From NCBI GenBank assembly GCA_023230485.1, contig JALNXG010000048.1:1-30275 (forward strand): 30,275 bases of DNA, written 5' to 3'. Source of the stretch: Melioribacteraceae bacterium. Lineage in GTDB: Bacteria > Bacteroidota > Ignavibacteria > Ignavibacteriales > Melioribacteraceae. The notes beneath the pieces are model-generated. The model was not told where the DNA came from and did no database searches. It saw nothing but the letters and a program-made list of their open reading frames with translations. Each line of letters begins with the position of its first letter. Position 1 is the stretch's first letter. The position numbers were made by a program, and so were the translations under genes. Below are positions 1 to 7,542 of this stretch, one piece after another.

Positions 1-77
1 AATTTGATTAGAATTATGAACTTAAATATTTAGTACAAACCTTTTAAAAAGCCGCTTGGCAATGCCTTATATACATT

Positions 78-308
78 GTTGGGCGCAGTTAATATTATGA
101 CAGCAAAAGAAAAACAAAACTACAATCGTATGCGGGAGGCATTGATTAGAATTACAAAGTATCAAACACCCGATAGAATGCGCAGGGATTCAGAAAAAGA
201 TTGGGGAGTATCATTTGAGGAAGCTATCGAAATGGCTTATGAGAATATACAACAAGAAGCTAAGTTTGGAGTAAAAGGTGTGCGTGCGCTTTCTTAATTG
301 CGCCCAAC
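78..308. repeat. Inverted repeat bracketing a one-gene cassette
   Basis: GTTGGGCGCA at 78-87 is the exact reverse complement of TGCGCCCAAC at 299-308. With the flanking bases the match extends to about 15 bp with one mismatch. The arms enclose the gene at 97-297 and little else. GTTGGGC and GCCCAAC fit the GTTRRRY and RYYYAAC core boxes of integron attC sites in the orientation expected around a cassette, but no complete attC can be assembled on either side within the window. The cassette idea is inference. Confidence 0.55.
97..297 (+). CDS. Small hypothetical protein (66 aa) inside inverted repeat
   Basis: Begins MTAKEKQNYNRMREALIRI and is rich in charged residues and predicted helix. I do not recognise a family. 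The ATG at 97 is preferred to an in-frame TTG at 76, because 76 lies in the left arm of the inverted repeat. The stop at 295-297 sits directly before the right arm, so the gene fills the interval between the arms like a one-gene cassette. No membrane segment or catalytic motif is visible. It may be host rather than phage DNA. Confidence 0.55.
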   Translation: MTAKEKQNYNRMREALIRITKYQTPDRMRRDSEKDWGVSFEEAIEMAYENIQQEAKFGVKGVRALS

Positions 309-317
309 GGTTTGGGT

Positions 318-686
318 ATGACCAGTAAAGAATTTGAAAAACTTAACTATCATAATATGAAAAACTTAATTAAAAGAATTGTCGCTAAAATACGCATGAA
401 GCCTTTATTGGTTATACCTGTTGTTAGCGGTAGTAAATTATGCCCTGATTGTGAGGGGGAAATGGTACAATATGACTGTCCAATAGAAACTATAATCTTT
501 AAAATACCATTTACGGACATAGAAATACTTGCCCGTAATTGGGTGGGAAAAGAATATTATTGTGCAGATTGCGTGAGGGATAAAGAGCAAGAAAGGCAAC
601 ACGAGGCTTACGATTATGGAGCACAAGAAGGGTTTAATAAAGGTTATGCTGCTGCTGTGCAAGAACATGGGGTTTATTACCGCTAA
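318..686 (+). CDS. Small zinc-ribbon-like hypothetical protein (122 aa)
   Basis: Contains two Cys-x2-Cys pairs (CPDC near residue 42 and CADC near residue 88), spaced as in a zinc ribbon, and a charged C-terminus ending in a repetitive Tyr/Gly/Ala stretch (YDYGAQEGFNKGYAAAV). The ATG at 318 is used; an in-frame TTG lies at 312 and an internal ATG at 357. It starts ten bases after the inverted-repeat arm at 299-308. Function is unknown; zinc binding is inferred from the cysteines. A reverse-strand ORF over the same DNA is treated as a shadow. Confidence 0.5.
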   Translation: MTSKEFEKLNYHNMKNLIKRIVAKIRMKPLLVIPVVSGSKLCPDCEGEMVQYDCPIETIIFKIPFTDIEILARNWVGKEYYCADCVRDKEQERQHEAYDYGAQEGFNKGYAAAVQEHGVYYR

Positions 687-738
687 CTATAGTATAAATT
701 TAATTGTTATAATTACTTATTAATTAATTAAATAACCC

Positions 739-1563
739 ATGATTTTTACAAAGTACATAAATCAGTTTGAAAGAGAATTGATAATTAAAAATTACTCTCA
801 AAGGAGTATTGAATGTTATAAAAGTTGTGTCAATAAATATCTTAATAATTTTAACCAATACCCTGAGAGAATAAGTAAAGATGAAATCAAAAATTATTTA
901 CTGCAGCAATTTAAACATAATTCTCCCGAGCATATAGTACAGGTGATATCATCACTTAAAAAGTTTTATGTATTGGTTATTAATCAGCCTAAAAAACTCG
1001 ATGGTATTGATAACCCAAAACGGCATATAAAACTTATTGAACCGTTATCAAAAGAAGAAATTCTAAGGCTTTTTTCTGTAATCAAAAATGTAAAGCACCT
1101 GGCTATCGTTAAAACAATTTATTACGGTGGCCTGCGCATATCTGAATTACTAAATCTCAAATGGTCAGATCTTAAACGCGATCGTAAACTAATGTTAATT
1201 CGAATGGCCAAAGGAAATAAAGACAGGTATGTAAAACTATTTCCTGAAGTAATTGAAATTTTAGAAATTTACTGGCGACAGTACAGAACAAAAGAATATA
1301 TATTTTCCGGACAAGGATCCGATCAATATTCCGATTCCAGTATTCGCCAGTTTCTGGCCTTATATAGTCAACATGCGAGGTTAAGCAAGAAGTGTAACCC
1401 TCACTTACTTCGTCATTCTCTGGCAACCCATTTTCTCGAGTCGGGTGTAGATATAAGGTATATTCAAACCTACCTGGGCCACAAATCTTCAAAAACTACT
1501 GAACGATATACATTTGTATCAAACAGGAACATAGCAGGGTTATTGTCTCCTTTAAATGCATGA
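739..1563 (+). CDS. Tyrosine recombinase / phage integrase
   Basis: A 274-aa site-specific recombinase of the XerC/D-like integrase family, which would cut and rejoin DNA at attachment sites through a 3'-phosphotyrosine. The N-terminal ~100 residues look like the SAM-like core-binding domain. All catalytic residues are visible: R133 in GGLRISELL, a lysine in AKGNKDRYVK, H222 and R225 in HLLRH, H248 in LGHKS and the nucleophile Y257 in TERYT. The end of the protein (SNRNIAGLLSPLNA) resembles many Bacteroidota integrases. The integron-specific insertion of IntI is not evident, so I call it an integrase rather than IntI. It stands alone, with an A+T-rich gap of about 50 bases upstream and 74 downstream. 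Confidence 0.9.
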   Translation: MIFTKYINQFERELIIKNYSQRSIECYKSCVNKYLNNFNQYPERISKDEIKNYLLQQFKHNSPEHIVQVISSLKKFYVLVINQPKKLDGIDNPKRHIKLIEPLSKEEILRLFSVIKNVKHLAIVKTIYYGGLRISELLNLKWSDLKRDRKLMLIRMAKGNKDRYVKLFPEVIEILEIYWRQYRTKEYIFSGQGSDQYSDSSIRQFLALYSQHARLSKKCNPHLLRHSLATHFLESGVDIRYIQTYLGHKSSKTTERYTFVSNRNIAGLLSPLNA

Positions 1564-1637
1564 TTTCGTCAAAATATTTTTAAACATTAAAATAAAATTA
1601 CTATATTTATAAGTTACTAAAAGAAAGGGAATTAATT

Positions 1638-3563
1638 ATGAGAATTACAATCAAATCTATGATTCTTTTGAACTTCAAGGGAATTATATCTTATTCTTTA
1701 GCATTCGGAAATGAAACAAACATTTTAGGAGACAATGCTACAGGGAAAACAACATTATTTGATGCCTTTACCTGGTGCCTTTTTGGAAAAGATTCTTTAG
1801 GTAGGGAAACGTTTGAAATCAAAACACTGGAAGGTGGAAAGGTAAAACAGAAAATTGATCATTCAGTTGAAGCCTTAATTGAAGTCGATGGAATTGAGAT
1901 TAAATTAAAAAGATTACTGCGTGAAAAATGGGTAAAAAAACGCGGTGAACCGGAACCAGAAATGGTTGGGCACGAAACTTTTTATTATATCAATGATGTC
2001 CCAAAACTTCAATCTGAATTCAAAACATGGATCGGCCAGCTCGTTAATGAGGAACTTTTCAAAATCATTACTTCAACGAGTTACTTCAATCAATTAATTA
2101 CCTGGCAGAGTAGGAGAAATTTACTTTTCAAAATTGCCGGTGACATATCGAACTCAGAACTCGCCGAAGGAAATCAGGAATTTGAAAACCTACTAAAAGA
2201 AATATCAGGCAAATCGCTTATTGACTTTAAGAAGGAAATATCGATGAGAAAGAAAAAACTCAAAGATGATCTTGAACAGATCCCGACAAGGATCGATGAA
2301 GTCACCAGGTCGATTCCTGAATCTGTTAATGTTGATGAACTCAACAATATGATAAATATTCTCAGCGAAGAATTACATGTTATTGATGAGGGCATTCAGG
2401 ATAAGTCAAAGGCATATTCAAATGAGGTATCTGAAAATCGGAAAAGGTATGAAGAAATTAACCGATTAAACGGTGAGTTAAATAAAATTCTGAATGATAA
2501 ACGAGATTCTCATGATAAATTGAATCGAGAATATCATAATTCAATTTCATCAATCAATAACAAAATTGAATTCAATACAAAAGAAATTGAAAAAATAAAG
2601 TCCGGGATAGAAGCCAACAGAGACACGGTTGATAAAGATTCTATAAAACTTGAAAAATTCAAAAAAGACTGGAATGAAATAAATGCAAAAAATATTGAAT
2701 TCAAAGAAAATCAATTTGACTGCCCGACTTGTAAAAGGCCGCTTGATAATATTGAAGAAATAAAATCCGATTTAATTGCAAATTTCAACCGGGATAAATC
2801 AGAAAAATTATCGGAAATAAATAAAACAGGGAAGGCATTATCAGAAAAAATCCTTGAAATGAATAAGGAAATTGAAAATCTTACGAATTCAATTCACCCG
2901 ATTGAAATTATAATTGAGGATTTGAAAAAAGAATTAACCACGATCGTACCTGTAAAAGAATCGAATATTGAAGAATCCGACCAAGAAAAATCAATAAAGA
3001 GAAGGATTACTGAAATACAGGGACAGATAACGGAAATACCGGAGGTCGATAATAAAACTCTCACAGATAGAAAAACTGTGATAAATTCTGAACTCGACAA
3101 CTTTAAAAAGAAACTCAATACGAATGAAAATATTGAGAAAGGGGAAAAGAGGATTCAGGAAATTAATGAAGAGGGAAAAAATTTATCTCAGCAAATTGCA
3201 AATCTTGAAAAAAGAGAATTTATTATTGATAAATTCAATCGGGCCAGGATCGATTTCACGGAAAGAAAAATCAGTGGTCTATTTAAATATGTGAAATGGA
3301 AATTATTCGACATTCAAATTAATGGCGCTGAGGTTGAATGCTGTGAATGTATGGTTGATGGTGTTCCTTTTTCAAACCTGAATACAGCTTCTCAGATCAA
3401 TGCAGGAATAGATTGCATCAATACGATATCAGAACATTTTGACGTATTTGCCCCGGTTTGGATTGATCATGCAGAATCGATTAATCATTTTATTGAAACA
3501 AAAACCCAGATCATTAAATTGATTGTTTCAGAGGACAAATCACTGAAAAAATTTGATAAATAA
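1638..3563 (+). CDS. SbcC/Rad50-like AAA ATPase, phage recombination
   Basis: A 641-aa SMC-type ATPase. The Walker A motif is GDNATGKTT at residues 31-39. Two long charged coiled-coil arms follow, hinged on a zinc-hook-like CPTC at residues 362-365. The C-terminal ATPase half ends in APVWIDHAES, the Walker B, with D610 followed by His611 where SbcC and Rad50 usually have Glu; E613 is two residues further on. An LNTASQINAGID stretch is in the signature-motif position. At about 640 aa it is short for SbcC, as phage versions often are. It begins the early operon and is followed after 37 bp by recT and then an MBL-fold gene, so a role in processing DNA ends for annealing is inferred. No SbcD nuclease is adjacent. 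AAAGGGA upstream is a weak ribosome-binding site. Confidence 0.82.
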   Translation: MRITIKSMILLNFKGIISYSLAFGNETNILGDNATGKTTLFDAFTWCLFGKDSLGRETFEIKTLEGGKVKQKIDHSVEALIEVDGIEIKLKRLLREKWVKKRGEPEPEMVGHETFYYINDVPKLQSEFKTWIGQLVNEELFKIITSTSYFNQLITWQSRRNLLFKIAGDISNSELAEGNQEFENLLKEISGKSLIDFKKEISMRKKKLKDDLEQIPTRIDEVTRSIPESVNVDELNNMINILSEELHVIDEGIQDKSKAYSNEVSENRKRYEEINRLNGELNKILNDKRDSHDKLNREYHNSISSINNKIEFNTKEIEKIKSGIEANRDTVDKDSIKLEKFKKDWNEINAKNIEFKENQFDCPTCKRPLDNIEEIKSDLIANFNRDKSEKLSEINKTGKALSEKILEMNKEIENLTNSIHPIEIIIEDLKKELTTIVPVKESNIEESDQEKSIKRRITEIQGQITEIPEVDNKTLTDRKTVINSELDNFKKKLNTNENIEKGEKRIQEINEEGKNLSQQIANLEKREFIIDKFNRARIDFTERKISGLFKYVKWKLFDIQINGAEVECCECMVDGVPFSNLNTASQINAGIDCINTISEHFDVFAPVWIDHAESINHFIETKTQIIKLIVSEDKSLKKFDK

Positions 3564-3600
3564 CTTATTATCATTATATTTAATAATTAATCAAATCGAT

Positions 3601-4521
3601 ATGTCAACAGAAAAAAAAGACGAAAAAAAGGTACAGCAACCAAAACAGAAAAATTCTGAGATTGCTCAAAAAATGGACGAGAAGGGTATAACTGATGCCG
3701 TCCTGACAAAAATCAAACAGTTTGAGGAATTGGGTGAGTTATCAATTCCGAAGGATTACAACGTACAAAATGCGCTTAAATCGGCATTTTTAATTTTATC
3801 TGAAACAGAGGATAAAGATAAAAAACCAGTACTTGAAGTTTGTACGAAATCGAGTATTGCCAATTCTCTGTTAAAAATGATAACGATGGGGCTTTCACCA
3901 ATGAAGAGGCAATGTGCTTTCATTGTTTATGGGAGTCAGTTAACCTGTCAGATTGAATATGACGGAACAATAGCTCTGGCAAAAAGATTCGGGGATGTGA
4001 AGGAAGTTAATACAAATGTTATATATGACGGGGATGAATTCAAATTTAAAATCAATCCGGATGGGCGCAGGGAATTTGTAAGTCATAATCAACCATTTGA
4101 AAACATTAACCTAAATAAGATTTTAGGCGCTTATGCTATTGTTGTTTTTAATGATGGCTCGACCCAATTGACGATGATGAATATTTTACAAATCCGTAAA
4201 GCCTGGGACATGGGGCAAATGAAAGGAAATTCAAAGGCACATCAGAATTTTCCCGATAAGATGGCTGAAAAGACAGTCGCTACAAGGGCGTGTCAGCCGT
4301 ACATCAGAAGAACAGATGATGAGGGAATTTACAACGAAACTCCGGCAATGGACCCAGCGAGTGAAGCATCAAGAAAAGAAATTTCAGAAAAAGCAAATGT
4401 GAAAATGCTTGAACTGGAAGATGATGGAGTCCAAAATGCTGAGGTAATTAATCAACCTGAAAAGAAAGAAGGGTATTTACAGGATGCCGGGCAAGATGAA
4501 ACAGTAACCCGTCAATTTTAA
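3601..4521 (+). CDS. recT: RecT-family single-strand annealing protein
   Basis: A 306-aa recombinase of the RecT/Redbeta-like superfamily, which coats single-stranded DNA and anneals complementary strands. The family core runs from about residue 84 to 250: SIANSLLKMITMGLSP, then CQIEYDGTIALAKRFGDV, an AYAIVVFNDG strand, and HQNFPDKMAEKTVATRACQP, followed by an acidic C-terminal tail typical of these proteins. The N-terminus is Lys/Gln-rich. The ATG at 3601 is chosen because upstream in-frame codons overlap the stop region of the preceding gene and read as low-complexity non-coding sequence. It lies between an SbcC-like ATPase and an MBL-fold protein, an association known from other phages. 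Confidence 0.92.
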   Translation: MSTEKKDEKKVQQPKQKNSEIAQKMDEKGITDAVLTKIKQFEELGELSIPKDYNVQNALKSAFLILSETEDKDKKPVLEVCTKSSIANSLLKMITMGLSPMKRQCAFIVYGSQLTCQIEYDGTIALAKRFGDVKEVNTNVIYDGDEFKFKINPDGRREFVSHNQPFENINLNKILGAYAIVVFNDGSTQLTMMNILQIRKAWDMGQMKGNSKAHQNFPDKMAEKTVATRACQPYIRRTDDEGIYNETPAMDPASEASRKEISEKANVKMLELEDDGVQNAEVINQPEKKEGYLQDAGQDETVTRQF

Positions 4522-4523
4522 TT

Positions 4524-5261
4524 ATGAAGTTAAAAGTTCTTGGAAGTAGCAGTTCAGGTAATTGTTACATTCTGGAAGCAAAAAACTCCGCGCTCATTAT
4601 TGAGTGCGGAGTTAAATTTATTGAGGTAAAAAAAGCATTGGATTTCAATACTTCAGTAATTTCAGGGGCAATTGTTTCACACCTTCACGGGGATCATTCC
4701 AAATATATTTATGAATATGCAAACGCCGGAATTGATGTTTATATTCAAGGAAAAACATTTCCATCTCTCGAAAATAATGGCATACATAGAAGAATATATC
4801 CATTCATAAATGATATAAAATTTCAATTGTTTGGCTTTAATATATATCCATTTGAATTGAAACATGATGTTCCTTGCAGCGGGTTCATCATTTATAATTT
4901 TGAATGCGGGAACACACTATTTTTAACTGATACTCATTATTGTCCCTATCGTTTTAAAAACCTGAACAATATCATTATTGAGGCAAATTACGACAATGAT
5001 ATGCTTGAAGAAAATATATTTGAAGGAAGGATCCCGGAAATCGTAAGGAATCGGGTAATAAATTCTCATATGTCGATTGAAACCTGTAAGAATTTACTCA
5101 AAGCAAATGATTTGAGCAGAGTAAATAATATTGTTCTTATCCACCTGAGTGGTGGAAATAGTAACGCAATTCGTTTTAAAAAAGAGGTTGAGGACTTAAC
5201 CGGTAAGCAGGTATATATTGCAGAGAAGAATTTAATAATAGATTTTAACACCCATTTTTAA
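4524..5261 (+). CDS. Metallo-beta-lactamase-fold hydrolase
   Basis: A 245-aa MBL-fold protein resembling the YycJ-type group. The metal-binding motif HLHGDH is at residues 53-58 (H53, H55, D57, H58), with D136 in LTDTH, H182 in NSHMS and H207 in IHLSGGNS as likely further ligands. Its start, GSSSSGNCY, is typical of the fold. It begins two bases after recT. With the SbcC-like ATPase and RecT it replaces the lambda-type exonuclease usually paired with an annealing protein, so a nuclease role is a reasonable inference but not shown. Its 5' end contains a strong intragenic hairpin (4584-4613). Confidence 0.85.
   Translation: MKLKVLGSSSSGNCYILEAKNSALIIECGVKFIEVKKALDFNTSVISGAIVSHLHGDHSKYIYEYANAGIDVYIQGKTFPSLENNGIHRRIYPFINDIKFQLFGFNIYPFELKHDVPCSGFIIYNFECGNTLFLTDTHYCPYRFKNLNNIIIEANYDNDMLEENIFEGRIPEIVRNRVINSHMSIETCKNLLKANDLSRVNNIVLIHLSGGNSNAIRFKKEVEDLTGKQVYIAEKNLIIDFNTHF
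4584..4613 (+). repeat. Intragenic 12-bp hairpin in MBL gene
   Basis: AACTCCGCGCTC (4584-4595) pairs with GAGTGCGGAGTT (4602-4613) over 12 bp with a single G·U, closing a six-base ATTATT loop. It spans codons 21-30 of the MBL-fold gene. No T-tract follows, so it is not a standard terminator. It could slow translation, be a processing site, or be chance. Confidence 0.6.
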
Positions 5262-5437
5262 TGAAAGGCCATTTCGAGAAAAAAGAAAAGAAGGAAATTA
5301 AACCGAAAAAAATAATCGGAATAATTACAGTGAAAGAAATCAGGGCGAAAATTCAGACTGATAAATCTGAAGAGAAAGCTTTAAAAAAGTATAGGGATAG
5401 ATATCCGGATTATGATGTAACGTTTAAGCCTGTTTAA
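5261..5437 (+). CDS. Small basic hypothetical protein (58 aa)
   Basis: Starts MKGHFEKKEKKEIKPKKIIG and ends YDVTFKPV. It is very lysine-rich at its N-terminus and has no recognised domain. Its ATG shares a base with the stop of the MBL gene (TAATG), and its stop is immediately followed by the next ATG at 5438. That coupling supports it as real despite its size. A DNA- or RNA-binding accessory of the recombination operon is possible from charge alone. Confidence 0.6.
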   Translation: MKGHFEKKEKKEIKPKKIIGIITVKEIRAKIQTDKSEEKALKKYRDRYPDYDVTFKPV

Positions 5438-5959
5438 ATGATTAAAATCTTCGGCCTGGCCGATATCGACAAAGGAAAACTTTCACTTTTAAAGGAGAAA
5501 GAATTCAAAGAAGCAATCGGTAACGTTCCTAAAGGCAGGTATTTTATTACCCTTGAAAAAGTATACAGGAAAAGATCACTCAAACAGAATAATTCTCTTT
5601 GGGCCATTCCCTATAAAATATTAATAAATTGTTTTATTGATGCATTCGGACATAATGTTACTGAGGCATGGGTTCATAATTTCTGCAAAGAAAATTTATT
5701 ACCTGAAGAATACCTTGAACGAATAAAAAAAGAGTGGGACAATGACCCAAAAAACCAGCTTATAAACAAACTTTCCGGTGAAATAATCGTATTACAATTT
5801 GAACCCACAACACGGAAAATGACAACGGTTGAATGCATGGAATACTATGAAAACTTACAGAATTTCGGATGCGAATATTTCGGGGCTGAGATCCCGGAAC
5901 CGGATAAGGACTGGAAAAAGAAATTGAAGGAATATGAATTGAATAACCAAGAAAAATGA
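5438..5959 (+). CDS. NinB-like recombination protein
   Basis: A 173-aa protein that I match to the NinB/Orf family of phage recombination mediators. The central part has RSLKQNNSLWAIPYKILINCF, and the C-terminal half has EPTTRKMTTVECMEYYENL followed by GAEIPEPD, which resembles the Thr-Thr/Ser-x-Met-x3-Met-x2-Tyr and final IPxPD patterns of NinB. NinB proteins bind single-stranded DNA and help load recombinases. The location immediately after the SbcC-like, RecT and MBL genes fits. The assignment rests on motif resemblance only. It overlaps the next gene by ATGA. Confidence 0.6.
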   Translation: MIKIFGLADIDKGKLSLLKEKEFKEAIGNVPKGRYFITLEKVYRKRSLKQNNSLWAIPYKILINCFIDAFGHNVTEAWVHNFCKENLLPEEYLERIKKEWDNDPKNQLINKLSGEIIVLQFEPTTRKMTTVECMEYYENLQNFGCEYFGAEIPEPDKDWKKKLKEYELNNQEK

Positions 5960-6126
5960 ACACAATTAATCAGGACGTGACAAAAATTAAATCTTTACTA
6001 AGTCAGAAAAATAACGCGGAGGTAAAGAAACTTTCGGACTTATTCATCCCGGAATATAACATGAAAATATTATCAAAACTTAACCCGATTGAGAGGGTTG
6101 AATGGTTAAAAATTAATAATTACTGA
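5956..6126 (+). CDS. Small hypothetical protein (56 aa)
   Basis: Begins MNTINQDVTKIKSLLSQKNN and ends NPIERVEWLKINNY. It looks helical and has no known motif. Its ATG overlaps the preceding TGA (ATGA) and its stop is one base from the next ATG, so it is translationally coupled inside the early operon. Confidence 0.55.
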   Translation: MNTINQDVTKIKSLLSQKNNAEVKKLSDLFIPEYNMKILSKLNPIERVEWLKINNY

Positions 6127-6127
6127 A

Positions 6128-6352
6128 ATGAAAATAACAATCGAAAACACAACAAAAATTGTCGAATTAAATGGCGTACCGGCCAGAGTTTGGGAAGGAA
6201 AAACCGAAAGCGGGATAAAAGTTCATTGCTATATTACACGGATAGCAATAGACAAAAATGAAAAGAGAGTTGATGAATTTCAAAAGGAATTGCAAGAACA
6301 GAAAGCTCCTTCAGAAGAAATTCAGGCAATTCCGCTAAAGTTAATTTTATGA
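6128..6352 (+). CDS. Small hypothetical protein (74 aa)
   Basis: Starts MKITIENTTKIVELNGVPARVW, with a beta-strand-like first half (VWEGKTESGIKVHCYITRIAI) and a charged helical second half rich in Glu and Gln. I do not recognise a family. It follows the 56-aa gene by one base and overlaps the next by ATGA, so it belongs to the early operon. Confidence 0.6.
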   Translation: MKITIENTTKIVELNGVPARVWEGKTESGIKVHCYITRIAIDKNEKRVDEFQKELQEQKAPSEEIQAIPLKLIL

Positions 6353-6456
6353 GTAAAAATGATTTTTACTGCTCGGAAGGGATAAAACTTGGGAGGGCAT
6401 TTATAATCCAAATTTTAACGTGGTCGAATTTGACCACTTATATCGGTAAAAATTAA
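6349..6456 (+). CDS. Micro-gene (35 aa), hypothetical
   Basis: Reads MSKNDFYCSEGIKLGRAFII and ends TTYIGKN. It overlaps the upstream stop (ATGA) and the downstream start (TAATG), the same coupling as its neighbours. This is the main argument that it is translated. Its 3' half contains the near-palindrome at 6420-6437. No function is evident. Confidence 0.42.
   Translation: MSKNDFYCSEGIKLGRAFIIQILTWSNLTTYIGKN
6420..6437. repeat. 18-bp near-palindrome GTGGTC...GACCAC
   Basis: GTGGTC (6420-6425) and GACCAC (6432-6437) are perfect inverted arms around GAATTT, so 16 of the 18 positions are self-complementary. It lies inside the 35-aa gene. The form is that of a dimeric repressor site, but no second copy was seen. 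Confidence 0.4.
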
Positions 6457-6698
6457 TGATTATAATCATCTGCAATATTGAATCACAGGTACAAGATTTA
6501 ATCAATCAGATTGAAGAAATTCCTTTTATCATTCCGGAAGAAATCAATAGTTTAAGTTTATTGATAAATAATACTCTGGAAGAAATTGATTGTATTGTTA
6601 CCGATCTAATGAACGGGGACCCGGTAATTCCCATTTATGCAGCTTCAATAAATGGCAGGGAGTTAATTCCGTTCGTATGGCAAACAGACTACGGTTAG
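6456..6698 (+). CDS. Small hypothetical protein (80 aa)
   Basis: Begins MIIIICNIESQVQDLINQIE. It is acidic, mostly hydrophobic-helical heptads, with an end GRELIPFVWQTDYG. No domain is recognised. Its ATG overlaps the preceding TAA. It is the last gene before a non-coding gap of 115 bp, so it may end the first early transcript. Confidence 0.55.
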   Translation: MIIIICNIESQVQDLINQIEEIPFIIPEEINSLSLLINNTLEEIDCIVTDLMNGDPVIPIYAASINGRELIPFVWQTDYG

Positions 6699-6741
6699 CT
6701 TCAATAATACTCAACTCAATTTTTTATAGAGAACAAAAAAC

Positions 6742-6791
6742 GAGAGCACAGGAAAAATAAACATTACAGTTAATACAGGGCCTGTGCTTTC
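6742..6791 (+). promoter_or_regulatory. Hairpin in leader of radical-SAM gene
   Basis: GAGAGCACAGG (6742-6752) pairs with CCTGTGCTTTC (6781-6791) over 11 bp including one G·U, around a 28-base A+T-rich loop. It lies in the 115-bp gap before the ATG at 6814. The run after it is TTAACTT, weaker than a typical terminator T-tract, so it may be a partial terminator or an RNA-processing or regulatory hairpin. Confidence 0.5.
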
Positions 6792-6813
6792 TTAACTTAA
6801 AAACAAAAATGAT

Positions 6814-7542
6814 ATGGGATTAATAATTTATCAACCATCAGGAAAAGCAAAAGAATATTCACCCTGGGCCGCAAATTTTTATAATGGATGTCCTGGGTGC
6901 ACTTATTGCTATAATAAAAAAGGGAGGTTTTCAAAAGTTCTTGGGGGCGAAACTCCGACAATTAAAAAATCCTTAAGTTCGGAAGCGAATGCATTCAAGA
7001 TATTCAAAAAGGAATTAAACGATTACTTGCCATTGCTCAGGCAAGAAGAATTATTTTTCAATTTTGTTTCAGATCCATGCCTAAAAGAAACTTTTGATTT
7101 AAACTGGAAATGTATAAATGAATGTTTAATTAATCAGATTTCAGTTAAAATATTGACAAAACAAACCTGGTGGATTGAAGAGTTCATTAGGAATGAATTT
7201 TATTATGATCTGGGAGACAAGTTGAAAATTGGATTTTCGATTACCGGGTTTGACGATCAGGAACCCGGTTGCTCACCAACAATGGATAGAATTTACTGGA
7301 TGCAACAATTATACTATTCAAGGTATTATGTATGGACTTCATTTGAACCGATAATTGATCCGTTCAGGTCAACTAAATTTATTTATGCAGTAAAGGATTT
7401 CTGTGATCACTTTAAAATAGGATTACTTTCCGGCCAGAAATACGACAGGCAATCACTGTTATACATGAAAACTGCTGTTGAAAGTTACGTAAAGCCGGAA
7501 AAAATCTATTGGAAAGAATCATTTTTAAACCAAATAAAATGA
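6814..7542 (+). CDS. Radical-SAM protein, SplB-like phage type
   Basis: A 242-aa protein whose opening (YQPSGKAKEYSPWAANFYNG) is that of phage and bacterial radical-SAM proteins related to the SplB/Rv2578c group. These start YxPxGxAxEYSP-NxYxGC and bind a 4Fe-4S cluster that cleaves S-adenosylmethionine. The cluster cysteines here are C26, C29 and C32 (CPGCTYC), i.e. C-x2-C-x2-C, one residue shorter than the usual C-x3-C-x2-C. Later family features are visible: VKILTKQTWW, KIGFSITGFDD and a FEPIIDPFRS segment. The substrate is unknown; DNA or tRNA modification are possibilities by analogy only. It overlaps the next gene by ATGA. Confidence 0.75.
   Translation: MGLIIYQPSGKAKEYSPWAANFYNGCPGCTYCYNKKGRFSKVLGGETPTIKKSLSSEANAFKIFKKELNDYLPLLRQEELFFNFVSDPCLKETFDLNWKCINECLINQISVKILTKQTWWIEEFIRNEFYYDLGDKLKIGFSITGFDDQEPGCSPTMDRIYWMQQLYYSRYYVWTSFEPIIDPFRSTKFIYAVKDFCDHFKIGLLSGQKYDRQSLLYMKTAVESYVKPEKIYWKESFLNQIK

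Noticed and set aside
302..450. Complete integron attC site after the right arm
   Set aside because: No GTTRRRY box found at a suitable distance downstream; GTTAGCG near 422 does not fit.
438..668. 76-aa reverse-strand ORF with hydrophobic start
   Set aside because: Antisense to the zinc-ribbon-like gene; composition is that of a complementary-strand shadow.
3553..3600. Longer RecT start
   Set aside because: The extra 16 residues are an A+T-rich reading of the intergenic gap; ATG at 3601 starts a typical RecT N-terminus.
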